In this document: in pieces, positions 54,466 through 63,921 of the stretch
Layout of the letters: every line of letters begins with the position of its first letter
Numbering within the stretch: position 1 is the stretch's first letter
From: Microbacterium sp. Marseille-Q6648
Lineage (GTDB): Bacteria > Actinomycetota > Actinomycetes > Actinomycetales > Microbacteriaceae
NCBI RefSeq assembly: GCF_943181415.1
Contig: NZ_CALPBZ010000005.1
Span: forward strand, 310,001-374,000
Direction of reading: 5' to 3'
DNA: 64,000 nucleotides
Translations under genes and position numbers: made by a program
Notes under the pieces: model-generated
What the model saw: the letters and a program-made list of their open reading frames with translations, nothing else
Database searches by the model: none
Told to the model about the DNA's origin: nothing

Positions 54466-55154
54466 TGCTTTCCGGGGGCGTCGTACGCGCCAGTGCAGGC
54501 GGCGTTCGGCTCGGGGGCGTTCTGACTGCGCCAGTACTCCTCGAAGAACTCACCTATTCGCTCATCATCGGCCGAGTCAACCTTCAGCTGCTGGTTCCAA
54601 TTGGACATCACGATCGGCGCCTCCAGACCCTCATAGGGGGAAAGAACGACATAGGTCGAGGGCAACTGGCTCTTGAGCGCTGCTAGTTCATCGCCCGCGA
54701 CCTGGTCGGGGTTATAGGTGACCCACACGGCGCTGTGCTCCATGGAGTGGACCGCGTTCTCATTCGGCACCGGTTGGTCATAGACGCCGCAGTTCAGCCA
54801 GACAGCATTGTGTGGCCCGCCCGCCGGGGGGCTTTGCTCATATTCCACAACACCCTCGACGTGCTCAGCCGTATTCTCGAAGGTCTCGACACCTTCGATA
54901 GTGGCCCCCTCACTACCGGCCTCGTACTGTCGTGGAGGTGACGGCGCGAGCACTACTGACGCGACAACGAGGCCAATGATCACCACAGCCGCCGTCGAAC
55001 CGACGACCCACCAGACCAGTTTGCTCCGACGGCGTTTGGCGAGCTGCTTCTGATACTCGGCTAATTTCTCCTGGCGTTTCTGCTCGCGCTGTTGCTTGAC
55101 GGTCAACTGACCGTGCTGAGCGTTGTTGGCCGGATTAGACCGATTTGGAGTCAT
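54462..55154 (-). CDS. DUF3105 family protein
   Basis: A 230-residue membrane-anchored protein. The ATG at 55154 (MTPNRSNPANNAQHG) starts a charged region (LTVKQQREQKRQEKLAEYQK), then one membrane segment (LVWWVVGSTAAVVIIGLVVA). The outer domain has PPAGGPHNAVWLNCGVYDQP and the hallmark NAVHSMEHSAVWVTYNP. Conserved His residues suggest metal contact, but the function is not known. It is regularly found with DUF305. Confidence 0.9.
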   Translation of the reverse strand: MTPNRSNPANNAQHGQLTVKQQREQKRQEKLAEYQKQLAKRRRSKLVWWVVGSTAAVVIIGLVVASVVLAPSPPRQYEAGSEGATIEGVETFENTAEHVEGVVEYEQSPPAGGPHNAVWLNCGVYDQPVPNENAVHSMEHSAVWVTYNPDQVAGDELAALKSQLPSTYVVLSPYEGLEAPIVMSNWNQQLKVDSADDERIGEFFEEYWRSQNAPEPNAACTGAYDAPGKQ

Positions 55155-55200
55155 ATGCGCGCTTTCGGTTCTTAGGTCGGGCGGATTCACGGAAGAGGAC

Positions 55201-56217
55201 TCAGCTGAGCCCGGAGTAGGCGTGAAGTCCTTTGAAGAACATGTTGACAATCGTGAAGTTGAACAGCACCGCAACGAACCCGATGATGGACAGCCACGCA
55301 GATCGGCTGCCCCGCCAGCCCCTTGTCGCGCGGGCGTGGATGTAGCCGGCGTAGAGCACCCAGATCACGAACGTCCACACTTCCTTGGTGTCAAAGCCCC
55401 AGTAGCGACCCCAGGAATCGTTCGCCCAGATCGAGCCGGCGATGAGAGTGAATGTCCAAAACACGAATCCCACGATCGCGAACCGGTAGGCGAGTGATTC
55501 GAGCGCGTCGGCAGGGGGCAGAGTGCGCAGGAACCCGGGGCCGGAGGGGCGGGCGGTTTCCGAGGATGCTCCGGCGCGGCGTTCACGGCGTGCTTGCAGG
55601 AGCTGGGTGATGGAGAGTCCGCATGCGATTGCGAACAGGGCGGTGGCGAGCGAGGCGACGAAGACGTGGATGACCAGCCACACGCTCTTGAGTGGGTCCA
55701 TCAGCGGGACGACGTCGACGTAGAACGTGATCGTCGCCCCGCCAAGGAGCAGCACCACCATGCCGATGAGGAAAGCGCCCAGGAACCGGAGGTCGAAGCG
55801 GCGGAGCACCGCCAGGTACACCGCGACAATCAGCACGGTGCCGGTCAGCGCGAACTCATACATGTTCGCCCACGGCACCCGTTCGGCGGCGATCCCGCGC
55901 AGAATGGTGCCAGCGAGGTGGAACAGGAACGCGAGGACCGTCAGGGAAGTCCCGATCCGCGCCCATATCAGCCGCTGTCGCTGCGAGGGAGGCGTGTGCA
56001 TGCTGTCGAGCGGCTCCGCCGGAGTGGTCTCGGTCTGAGAGTTCGCGGCTGCGGCGGCGCCGACCAGGAGCGGCTCCCGCTGCGGGATGTTGGCGGGGAC
56101 GGAGCGTTGGGCGAGGTCGATGGTGTAGGCGATGAACGCAAGCAGGTAGGTGGCGATCGCCGTCCACACCAGCAGCAACGAGATGCCGTCGAGGGAGAGC
56201 GCGTCGGGTCCGGTCAT
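55201..56217 (-). CDS. ccsB: Cytochrome c biogenesis protein CcsB (ResC)
   Basis: A 338-residue membrane protein of System II cytochrome c maturation; with ResB it exports haem and attaches it to apocytochrome. Membrane segments include LVWTAIATYLLAFIAYTID and FALTGTVLIVAVYLAVL. The tryptophan-rich haem-handling motif reads SWGRYWGFDTKEVWTFVIW, followed by YIHARATRGWRG. ATG at 56217. It belongs to the ccdA-resB-ccsB set but is separated from resB by five inserted genes. Confidence 0.93.
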   Translation of the reverse strand: MTGPDALSLDGISLLLVWTAIATYLLAFIAYTIDLAQRSVPANIPQREPLLVGAAAAANSQTETTPAEPLDSMHTPPSQRQRLIWARIGTSLTVLAFLFHLAGTILRGIAAERVPWANMYEFALTGTVLIVAVYLAVLRRFDLRFLGAFLIGMVVLLLGGATITFYVDVVPLMDPLKSVWLVIHVFVASLATALFAIACGLSITQLLQARRERRAGASSETARPSGPGFLRTLPPADALESLAYRFAIVGFVFWTFTLIAGSIWANDSWGRYWGFDTKEVWTFVIWVLYAGYIHARATRGWRGSRSAWLSIIGFVAVLFNFTIVNMFFKGLHAYSGLS

Positions 56218-56294
56218 GGCAGGGTCGTCCTCTTCATCATTGCGGTCACGGGGTGGGGAAGAGCGTGGGGTGGCAGATGCGTGAGGGGCATCGG

Positions 56295-57173
56295 TCAGCC
56301 TGCGTTCGCTTCCAGCCAGGCCAGCGAATCGACGGCGGTTCCGTCGAGGTAGACCTCGAAGTGCAGATGGTTCGCAGTGGAGCGGCCGGTGCTGCCGACG
56401 AGACCGACCAGCTGGCCGGCAGAGACCGACTGGCCGGCGGTGACCTGTCGGCTTCCGGTCTGCATGTGCGGGTATACCGTGCTGATCTGCTGCCCGTTCA
56501 GAACGGATTCCACCACGACGGTGACGCCGTACGCGTTGTAGCTGTCTTGCGAGATCCGCACGACGCCGTCGACGGACGCGTAGACGGGGGTTCCGCCGGC
56601 GGCGACCATGTCGGTACCCATGTGCGCGCCGCCTCGAGCGCCGAACCTGTCGGTCACGGTGAAGGGACCGCCCACCGGCCAGCGCACGGTCCCGCTGCCC
56701 GGGCTCACCATGCTGTAGTCGAACGGCACCGAGGCGACGCGGGCCGCGTCGCGGGCGCGGGCTGCGGCTGCTTCTGCCGCCTTCTTCTGGTCGATCTCTG
56801 CCTGGGTGGTTGCGGCGTAGCTTTCTCGGGAGAGCTGTCCTGTGGCTGAGTCGGAGGCCACGACGAGGGATTGTGCGTCGTCCGAGGCAACTCGCTGCAG
56901 TGTCGAGATCTCTGCGTCTGCCGGCTGCCAGGCAGCGTATGCGGGTAGCGCGGCGGTGGCGACCAGGCCGGTGACCATCGTGAGGACCGCCAGGGACCGC
57001 ATCGGGCGGAGCGCATTGGACCCGCGGGGAGCGGACTTACCTGCGGTCGTGCGCCGTAGGGGTGGTGGGGGCAGGATGCCGGCATGTGGCAGGGATGCGG
57101 TGTGGCGCAGGCTGCGCCTGGTGGGGGCGCTCTGGGGGTGATCGCCGGCTGGTGAGGTGGGCTGGTCAGTCAT
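56295..57173 (-). CDS. M23 peptidase, smaller type
   Basis: A 292-residue exported peptidase. A proline-rich N-terminus of about 60 residues precedes a hydrophobic signal (LAVLTMVTGLVATAALPAYA). A short coiled coil (residues 85-145) leads to the M23 domain: zinc ligands in GGAHMGTDMVAAGG and NHLHFEVYLDG. It lies 21 bases below the larger M23 gene and probably shares its transcript. It may work on cell-wall peptides or be an inactive regulator; the ligands look intact. Confidence 0.87.
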   Translation of the reverse strand: MTDQPTSPAGDHPQSAPTRRSLRHTASLPHAGILPPPPLRRTTAGKSAPRGSNALRPMRSLAVLTMVTGLVATAALPAYAAWQPADAEISTLQRVASDDAQSLVVASDSATGQLSRESYAATTQAEIDQKKAAEAAAARARDAARVASVPFDYSMVSPGSGTVRWPVGGPFTVTDRFGARGGAHMGTDMVAAGGTPVYASVDGVVRISQDSYNAYGVTVVVESVLNGQQISTVYPHMQTGSRQVTAGQSVSAGQLVGLVGSTGRSTANHLHFEVYLDGTAVDSLAWLEANAG

Positions 57174-57194
57174 GATGTCCTCCTTCGTTTCGGG

Positions 57195-58601
57195 CTAGAT
57201 GGAGACGCCGCGGTCGGCGAGGAAGTTGATGGGGTTGACGGGTGACCCGTTGACGTACGCCTCGAAGTGCAGGTTGCAGCCGAACGCGTTTCCGGTGTTG
57301 CCTTCGCTGCCGATGAGGTCGCCGGCGTTCACGCGCTGGCCGTATCCCACGTTGAACCCGCCGTTGCGGATGTGGGCGTATCCGGTGCCGATCCCGCCGC
57401 CGTGGTCGATTTTGATGTAGTTGCCGTAGCCGCCGTTGTATCCGGCGTAGACGACGGTGCCGGCCGCGGCGGCGTAGATCCCGGCGCTGCAGCCACCGCT
57501 CAGGTCGGCCCCGTAGTGGTAGCTGGTCGAGCAGTACCCGTTGCCGCATTGCGAGCTGCGCGGCCCGAAATCCGATGTGCGGCGCCCGGATGTGGGCCGT
57601 GCCCACCCGGAACTGACCACTCCCCCTCCGTTGCCTGCGGCGGCGAGACGTTCAGCCTCTGCTCGTTCCGCCGCTCGGCGTTGCTCCTCGGCGATGCGGG
57701 CAGCTTCGACCCCGGCCTGATAATCGGCGATGGTCTTCGCCGTGGTGTCTTGGAGAGCGGCGAGTTGGGCTTGCAGCTGACCAAGGTTGAGTGTCTGGGC
57801 GTCGAGGGCTGCTTGCGCGGCATCGGCGGCCTGCTGCGATTCGGCCATCTTCTGCTCCGCTAACGTCTGCAGCCGGTCGCGCTCATCTCGGGCCACGACC
57901 GCCTGATCGGTCAAACTCTGGGCAGCATCGCGCGCGGTGATCGCGGTGGCATACACCCTCTGGTTGCGTTCCAGCAGTTTGTCCATCACGCCCAGCCGGG
58001 TGAGCAGGTCGTCCGCGCCCGCGGCGGAGCCCGAGAAGAACAGCTCGAGAGAGGTCTGGTCGCCGCCGTCTCGGTACAGCTGCGCGGCCACACGGCCGGC
58101 TTTGTTCGCCGCGTCGGTCGCGTTCGCTGCTTCCGCGTCGGCCTGGGACTGCAACGTGTCCGCTCGGACGGCCGCCCCGAAGTACTCCTGCTGGGCGGTG
58201 TAGAACGCGCCCGCGGCCTGCTCAGCGGCGGTGCGGGTGCGCGCCACCTCACCGGTGAGGCTTTGGATGAAACCCTGGATCCGCTGCACCTCGGCGGCCT
58301 TGGTCGCTTCGTTCGCTTTGGCTGCCTCCACGTCGTCCCAGGATGGATAGGTGGCCGCGAACGCTGCCGGCAGCAGTGGGCCACCCACGATCGCAGCGAC
58401 CAGGCCAGCCGTCCCCACGCCCAGCAGGGTGCGTCGGCTGACACCCGCCCGCAGCGCTCGGCTCTCGGCAGGCGTCGGGGCGCACCCGCATTCCTCGACG
58501 CCCCATGCGCCTTCCCCCGTGGCATTGGTGGGGATCACTTGTAGCGTTCGCCGCGCGTGGTCGTGTTGGTATTCGGCATATCCCGTCCGTGCCGCGTTCA
58601 T
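57195..58601 (-). CDS. Tat-exported M23 peptidase with coiled coil, paralogue of 48393-49826
   Basis: A 468-residue protein closely related to the peptidase 8.8 kb away. Order: an N-terminal stretch ending VEECGCAPTPAES, a twin-arginine signal GVSRRTLLGVGTAGLVAAIV ending PAAFAA, a coiled coil over about residues 85-320, a short glycine linker and the M23 domain with YHYGADLSGG and GCNLHFEAY. Shared strings include AGRVAAQLYR, DQAVVARDERDRLQ and TVVYAGYNGGYGNYIKIDHG. The ATG overlaps the lnt stop, so it is part of this long operon rather than a free-standing gene like its paralogue. Confidence 0.9.
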   Translation of the reverse strand: MNAARTGYAEYQHDHARRTLQVIPTNATGEGAWGVEECGCAPTPAESRALRAGVSRRTLLGVGTAGLVAAIVGGPLLPAAFAATYPSWDDVEAAKANEATKAAEVQRIQGFIQSLTGEVARTRTAAEQAAGAFYTAQQEYFGAAVRADTLQSQADAEAANATDAANKAGRVAAQLYRDGGDQTSLELFFSGSAAGADDLLTRLGVMDKLLERNQRVYATAITARDAAQSLTDQAVVARDERDRLQTLAEQKMAESQQAADAAQAALDAQTLNLGQLQAQLAALQDTTAKTIADYQAGVEAARIAEEQRRAAERAEAERLAAAGNGGGVVSSGWARPTSGRRTSDFGPRSSQCGNGYCSTSYHYGADLSGGCSAGIYAAAAGTVVYAGYNGGYGNYIKIDHGGGIGTGYAHIRNGGFNVGYGQRVNAGDLIGSEGNTGNAFGCNLHFEAYVNGSPVNPINFLADRGVSI

Positions 58602-60214
58602 GGAAGACTCCTTCGGCCGGTCGGATGATTCGTGGCACTCGCCCGCGTGCGGGCACGGTGAGAGATGCCGGCGGCCGTGAGCGCAACACCGGAGGCGAGG
58701 ACGATCAACCCGGTGAGCCAGGGACCGAGCACGGTCGATGGGGTGAGCCCGGTGCGCAGCGGGACGGTGCTGACCGCGGCGCCAGCGGTGTCGACGCCGA
58801 CACTGTCGAGGGTGGTGCCGTCTGGGGCGATCACCTGACTGGTGCCCACCGTTGAGACGTTGACGACGGCGCGGCCCGTTTCGATGGCGCGCATGCGGGC
58901 GAATGCGAGTTGCTGGAGGTTCTCGTCGGTGCCACGGAAGTCGGCGTTGTTGGTCTGAAACACGAACAGCTGCGCACCCTGCTGGGCGCCGTCCCAGATG
59001 ACGGTGTCGTAGATCACGTCGAAGCAGATCGCCAGCCCGACACCGACGTCTCCGACCTGCACGAGCGGGGGGTTGGTGCCGGGGGTGTATTCGCGTTGGA
59101 TCAGACCGACCATGTCAGGGACGATCAGTTCGTAGAACCACCGGTCGGGCACGTATTCCCCGAACGGGACCGGGTTGACCTTGTCATGCCACTGCCGGTC
59201 CGCGGGATCTGCGGTCCACAGCAGAGACGTGTTGAAGATCCTGTCGCCGCGGGTAGTGGCGGCGTTCATCAGCAGCGGTGCTCCCGCTGCCTTCACGACA
59301 CGGTCAAGCGCCGCAGCGGCGGCGGGGTCGCGGAGCGGGTCGGCGTCGACGCCGCCTTCCGGCCAGGCCAGCAGATCCATCGGCTGCCCGTGCAGAGGGC
59401 GCGTCGCGGTGGTCTGAGCGGCAAGGACGTCGCCGGGCGCCTTTACGTCGAAGTACCCGGTCGGGCCGTTGCCCTGCACCCACCCGACCCGGAATACCCC
59501 GGCCGCAGTGGTGGGGAACTGCGGCATCACAGCCAGGAGAACCATGACGACGCCGACGGGGAGCAGGCCGCGGGCGAATCGGAACCCGCCCGCACGCAGC
59601 CACTGCACCACGGCGGCGCATACCATCACCATCAGGAACGACAACCCGGTCACGCCCGTCCACGACGCGACCTCGACGAACGGCCCGCCCACCTGCGTCA
59701 TCCCGATCCGCGCCCACGGGAACCCGGAGTATGGCCACGCTCCCATCACCACCTCGCGTACCGCCCACAGCCCCCCGACCAGCAGCGACACCGCGAGCAG
59801 CTGCACGGCGCCGCGTGGCCGGTGACGTGTGGTCCACCGGTAGGCGAGGGCGATCGGCACCGCGCCTACGCCGAACAAGATCGCTTCCAGCCCGGCGAGG
59901 GCAAGCCACGGCACCGGGCCGAGGAACTCCCCCACCCACACCAAGTGGGCGGTGTAGAACACGGTCCCGAAGACGGTGCCGACCAGCAGTGCACCGCCGA
60001 TGCTGCGGCCGATCAGGGTCAGAAGGGCGACCGTGACGCTCACGAAAGTCATTGGCCACCACCCGACCGGCGCGGACGCCACATCCAGGAAGAACCCGGC
60101 AGCGGCGGCCGCCGCTACCGCAGCCCAGAGCGGCATCGACCATGACGGCGCACGCTGTGGCGTCCCGCGCTCCGGCGCAGCAGTCGGGGCTGGAGGGGGC
60201 AGGGTCGTGGGCAT
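58598..60214 (-). CDS. lnt: Apolipoprotein N-acyltransferase
   Basis: Lnt, 538 residues, adds the third acyl chain to lipoproteins at the outer face of the membrane. Membrane segments fill residues 28-230. The nitrilase-like domain has the catalytic triad Glu286 (LLAWPEGG), Lys345 (WHDKVNPVPFGEYVP) and Cys397 (GLAICFDVIYD). All are intact. Placement within a cytochrome/copper operon is unusual. A second, core copy probably exists elsewhere in the genome, though that is only a guess. Confidence 0.93.
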   Translation of the reverse strand: MPTTLPPPAPTAAPERGTPQRAPSWSMPLWAAVAAAAAAGFFLDVASAPVGWWPMTFVSVTVALLTLIGRSIGGALLVGTVFGTVFYTAHLVWVGEFLGPVPWLALAGLEAILFGVGAVPIALAYRWTTRHRPRGAVQLLAVSLLVGGLWAVREVVMGAWPYSGFPWARIGMTQVGGPFVEVASWTGVTGLSFLMVMVCAAVVQWLRAGGFRFARGLLPVGVVMVLLAVMPQFPTTAAGVFRVGWVQGNGPTGYFDVKAPGDVLAAQTTATRPLHGQPMDLLAWPEGGVDADPLRDPAAAAALDRVVKAAGAPLLMNAATTRGDRIFNTSLLWTADPADRQWHDKVNPVPFGEYVPDRWFYELIVPDMVGLIQREYTPGTNPPLVQVGDVGVGLAICFDVIYDTVIWDGAQQGAQLFVFQTNNADFRGTDENLQQLAFARMRAIETGRAVVNVSTVGTSQVIAPDGTTLDSVGVDTAGAAVSTVPLRTGLTPSTVLGPWLTGLIVLASGVALTAAGISHRARTRASATNHPTGRRSLP

Positions 60215-60217
60215 CGG

Positions 60218-61156
60218 TCAGGTGTCTTTCTGGTGCAGTCGGGTCAGGTAGTCGTTGTATGCGTCGAGTTCGGGGTCACCGTGAGCGTCGGCGCGGCGGT
60301 CGGCGGCGACGGCTTGGGCGGTGTCCTCGCGGAACCAGCGGTGCATCACGTAGATGAGCATCAGCAGGGTGGGAGCTTCGCCGTAGGACCAGGCCAGGCC
60401 GCCGGCGAGGCGTTGGTCTTCGATCGGGTCGATGCCCAGCGCGCTCGTCGGTCCGGCGAACCCTTGTACGAGGGTGCTGGTGGCCATCATCAGGAACACG
60501 CCGAAGAACGCGTGCAGGGCGGCTTCGGCGAACACGTCCAGAGCGCGTCCGCCGTGGCTCATCCGCACCGGGAGCGGGTCTGAGGACAGAATCGGGATCG
60601 TGAACAGCATCCCGGCAACCAGGAACCCGACCTCGAGAAGAGTATGGCCCGTGACGGTGGAAAGGATCGGGTCGGCGAAATCCGCCAGGTAGAGACCGTA
60701 GAACGCGGCCAGGTACAACGGGACCGCCAGCCACGGGCTGAGCAGCCACCGGGCGGTCCGGCTGCGCAGCCCCGCATGTGCTGCACGGAGTATCAGGAGG
60801 CCGGCGCCGTGGTGGGGGGTGGCGCGGAGCAGCAGGGTGCCGGGAGAGCCGAGAACCAGCAGCGGTGGGATTGTCATCATCAGGGTGAGCTGCTGGAACA
60901 TGAACACCGAGAACAGCGCGTACCCGTATCCCTCGACTCCGAGCCCGGTGACCGCGGCGAGGGCGACGCAGCCGAGCAGGAAGCTGACCGTGCGCCATAC
61001 CGGCCACTGACGCCGAAGCGACCACAGCCGCACCGCGCCGGCCAGGTAGGCGACGGCGAGTATGCCGGCCACGACTGGCAGCAGCGGCAGCGGTAACGGT
61101 CCAGGGCTGAGAAAGCCGAGCAGTGTCGGCGGTGCCCCGGGGATCCAGTCGTTCAC
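60218..61156 (-). CDS. CtaG-like cytochrome c oxidase assembly protein
   Basis: A 312-residue membrane protein corresponding to the CtaG half of the fusion at 51639-53636. It has seven or more membrane segments. Pieces aligning with the fusion include HAFFGVFLMMATSTLVQGF, IEDQRLAGGLAWSYGEAPTL and a polar tail with DPELDAYNDYLTRLH, like GEAELDTYNARLREL in the other. It should help copper delivery to an oxidase. It lies between lnt and the zinc-ribbon gene with 3- to 21-base gaps. Confidence 0.88.
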   Translation of the reverse strand: MNDWIPGAPPTLLGFLSPGPLPLPLLPVVAGILAVAYLAGAVRLWSLRRQWPVWRTVSFLLGCVALAAVTGLGVEGYGYALFSVFMFQQLTLMMTIPPLLVLGSPGTLLLRATPHHGAGLLILRAAHAGLRSRTARWLLSPWLAVPLYLAAFYGLYLADFADPILSTVTGHTLLEVGFLVAGMLFTIPILSSDPLPVRMSHGGRALDVFAEAALHAFFGVFLMMATSTLVQGFAGPTSALGIDPIEDQRLAGGLAWSYGEAPTLLMLIYVMHRWFREDTAQAVAADRRADAHGDPELDAYNDYLTRLHQKDT

Positions 61157-61177
61157 GGTGTCATCTCGGTTGAGTGA

Positions 61178-61459
61178 TCAGAAGTCGAAGAGGTCGCCGA
61201 GGAAACCCTCTCGACGGCGCTTCCCTCCTCGGTCGTGACGGGAATCGCCTCGGTTCGGGTGAGAGTCGCTGCGGCCGTGGTGGGAGTCGCGTGATGGTGG
61301 TGCGGGGTATTCCGGTGCGCGGGTGTCGGGGGCGCGGTCGATGATCTTGTCCAGTTCGCCGCGGTCCAGCCAGACGCCGCGGCATTGCGGGCAGTAGTCA
61401 ATTTCGACACCGGAACGCTCGGTCACCACGAGCAAGGCATCGTCAATGGGACATTTCAT
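61178..61459 (-). CDS. Small zinc-ribbon (zf-TFIIB) protein
   Basis: A 93-residue protein. MKCPIDDALLVVTERSGVEI then DYCPQCRGVWLDRGELDKII is the zf-TFIIB consensus, with cysteines 3, 23 and 26; the first pair lacks its second cysteine, as often happens in this family. The remainder is a His-, Arg- and Asp-rich tail (SHHGRSDSHPNRGDSRHDRG) that may bind metals. ATG at 61459 with GGAGG upstream, overlapping the resB stop. Function is unknown. Confidence 0.85.
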   Translation of the reverse strand: MKCPIDDALLVVTERSGVEIDYCPQCRGVWLDRGELDKIIDRAPDTRAPEYPAPPSRDSHHGRSDSHPNRGDSRHDRGGKRRREGFLGDLFDF

Positions 61460-63173
61460 CGGTTTCCTCCTTCGGGAAGGGTGTGGCTTGTGGTGCCGGT
61501 CAGCGCGGCGGCATGAGTGTCCGCAATGTCGCGGACGGCTTTGTGGAGGGTCGGGTCCTCGCCGCGCGCGAGGCCGGCGTATTCGACGCGGACGCCCGCA
61601 GGGGTGGTGTGGGCTTTGATCCACACGCGGCGGCGGGGTACGAACATCCCGGCAATCAGTCCCAATGTGGCGAGGGTGGCGAAGGCGAGCACCCAGGCAC
61701 CGGAGGGGTCGTTTTGGATCTGCAGCGACGCGAACCGTTTCACCGGTTCACCGACCACCGCGGTGTCGTCCTCCCAGGTGATCGTCCCCCACCCGTTGGG
61801 AAGGTCAGCGGTCGCGCCGGGGGTGAGCTCGAGCGACGCGGCGCCGGTGTCGGCGCCGGTGTGCTGGGTGAGCCCGTCGACATCGAGGGTGTAGACGGAC
61901 CGGGGGGTGCCGTCATCGATCCCGAGGTCACCGCTGAACACATTGAGAGTGAGCACCGGGTTGATCGCATCCGGGTACACCGATGTATACGCGCCGGACG
62001 GCAGCACACCCTGGGTGGGGTAGAAAAATCCGACCAGACCGAGCTGCTCAGGCATCCCGTCCGGGATCTTGATGACCCCCAGGGACGTCATGAATGAGTC
62101 CTGCGGCAGGAACGGCTGCGATTCGCTGTACACAACTTCCCCCTCCGAGTTCCGGATGGTGAGGGTGGGCGCGTACCCGTTTCCGAGCAGGTAGATCCGG
62201 TCACCTTCGACGGTGATCGGATAGTTGACGATGACGCTCTCGCTGCGGTCGTCCTGCCCGGGTTGGCGGATAGTCACGTTGGCGGAGAAGTTCCCTGCTT
62301 GCCCCGCGCCGGGGGTACCAGGTAGCTGATAGGTGACCTCGAACGCGTCGAGGGTCATCGAGTACGGGGCGAGGCCGGTCCCGTCGATGAATCGGCCTGG
62401 GTTGAAGGAGGAGTAATCGCTGAGGGCGTTCACGAACGTGGTGCCCTCCACCACGACCCGCTGTCCGGTGTATGCGAACCCGCCGCCGATGCCGACGGAG
62501 ACCAGCACCCCGATCAGAGCGATGTGGAAGACCAGGTTCCCGGTTTCTCGCAGGTAGCCGCGCTCCGCCGAGACCGATGCCCATCCGCGGCCGTCGTACC
62601 TGTGCACCCGGTAGCCGGCGCGGCGCAGTTGCCGCTCCGCGAGCTCAACGGCCTCTTCCGCCGCATTCTGGGCCGCCGCCCCTGCGGGTACGGTGACTTC
62701 CCGGTAGTCGGGGAGGCGGGAGAGACGGGCGGGGTGCGGGGCGGCTGGGACCGGAGGGCTTTGTAGTGGTGCTTTGCGCGGGGTATCACGCAGCCGATGA
62801 GGGAGGTGAACAGCAACAGGTAGATCGCGGAGAACCAGGGCGACTGGTACACGTCGAACAACCCGATCGCGTCCGCGAGAGGGAACACGTCCGGGTTATC
62901 GCGTTCCCATTGGATGACGCCGTTGGGGTCGGCGGTGCGCTGTGGGAACAGCGACCCCGGTACGGCGGCGATCGCAAGGAACAGCAGCAGCACCAGGGCG
63001 GTACGCATGCTGGTCAGTTGCCGCCACGCCCACCTCGCCCAGCCCACGATGCCGAGCGCCGGGGAGGTCACGTCCGCGGCATTGTCACCGTCGGCGCTGT
63101 CGGCGTGGTCGCGAGGTCGGAGCGGATCGACGGCCTCGTTCGTCGTGTCGGTCTCAGAGCGGGAGGGGGACAT
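61456..63173 (-). pseudogene. resB: Cytochrome c biogenesis protein ResB, interrupted by a frameshift
   Basis: ResB partners CcsB in System II haem delivery. Here the protein is split over two frames. The N-terminal part starts at the ATG at 63173 and has LTSMRTALVLLLFLAIAAVP and FSAIYLLLFTSLIGCVIPR; after HHYKALRSQPP it runs into non-homologous sequence. The other frame continues with PHPARLSRLPDYREVTV and then ERGYLRETGNLVFHIALIGV through to the normal end. One missing base between about 62740 and 62770 explains it. No slippery sequence is visible. The cause may be a real mutation or a base-calling error in a GC-rich run. Confidence 0.85.
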
Positions 63174-63921
63174 TGATCACCACCTGTTGCAGTGCCGACA
63201 TCAGCGCCGTCCACAGTCCGGTGACCATCAGCAGGCCGAGGAGGATGAGCATCACTCCGCCGATGATGTTCAGCGCGCGGATGTGGCGGCGCAGGAATGT
63301 CACGGACCGGGATGCCCATCCCCAGCCGGCTGCGAGGATCAGGAACGGGATCCCCAGGCCGAGAGAGTATGCCAGGCCGAGCAGGCCGGCGCGAGCCGGG
63401 TCGCCCAGGTTCCAGGACATCGAGATGATTGCCGCGAGGGTGGGGCCGATGCAGGGCGTCCACCCGACGCCGAGCGCGAAGCCGAGCAATGGCGCGCCGA
63501 TCAACCCGGCCCGGCCTCGGGTGCGGGGGCGGAGGGTGCGTTGGGCGAGCCCGAACAGACCGAGGAAAACCAGCCCGAGAATGATGATGACGACCCCGAA
63601 CACCCGGGTGAGGACGTTCGCGTACTGCAGCAACAGGAATCCGAGGGTGCCCCCGAGGATGGTGACTGCCACGAAGACGACGGTGAACCCAGCGATGAAC
63701 AGGGCCACCCCGAGCAGCAGCCGTGCACGCTGTGCCCGCACCGCGACCCCTGACCCGTTTCCGACTGTCGGGGTGTCGGTGGTGGTGCTGCCGAGGTAGC
63801 CGAGGTAGCCGGGCACGAGCGGCAGCACGCACGGGGACAGGAACGACACCAGCCCGGCGAGCACCGCGACCGGGACAGCCACCCACAGGGCACCGTCGAC
63901 GATCGCCGCCCCCGGGTTCAC
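63154..63921 (-). CDS. ccdA: Cytochrome c biogenesis protein CcdA
   Basis: CcdA, 255 residues, moves reducing power across the membrane to keep apocytochrome cysteines reduced. Six membrane segments are visible. The two redox cysteines are Cys31 in SFLSPCVLPLVPGY and Cys157 in GVGWTPCIGPTLAA. GTG at 63921 overlaps the stop of the upstream gene. Its end overlaps the start of resB by 20 bases. Confidence 0.93.
   Translation of the reverse strand: MNPGAAIVDGALWVAVPVAVLAGLVSFLSPCVLPLVPGYLGYLGSTTTDTPTVGNGSGVAVRAQRARLLLGVALFIAGFTVVFVAVTILGGTLGFLLLQYANVLTRVFGVVIIILGLVFLGLFGLAQRTLRPRTRGRAGLIGAPLLGFALGVGWTPCIGPTLAAIISMSWNLGDPARAGLLGLAYSLGLGIPFLILAAGWGWASRSVTFLRRHIRALNIIGGVMLILLGLLMVTGLWTALMSALQQVVINVPLPL

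Noticed and set aside
62740-62770. Programmed -1 frameshift in resB
   Set aside because: A -1 shift would restore the frame, but no X-XXY-YYZ slippery heptamer or clear downstream pairing structure is visible; a missing base is simpler.
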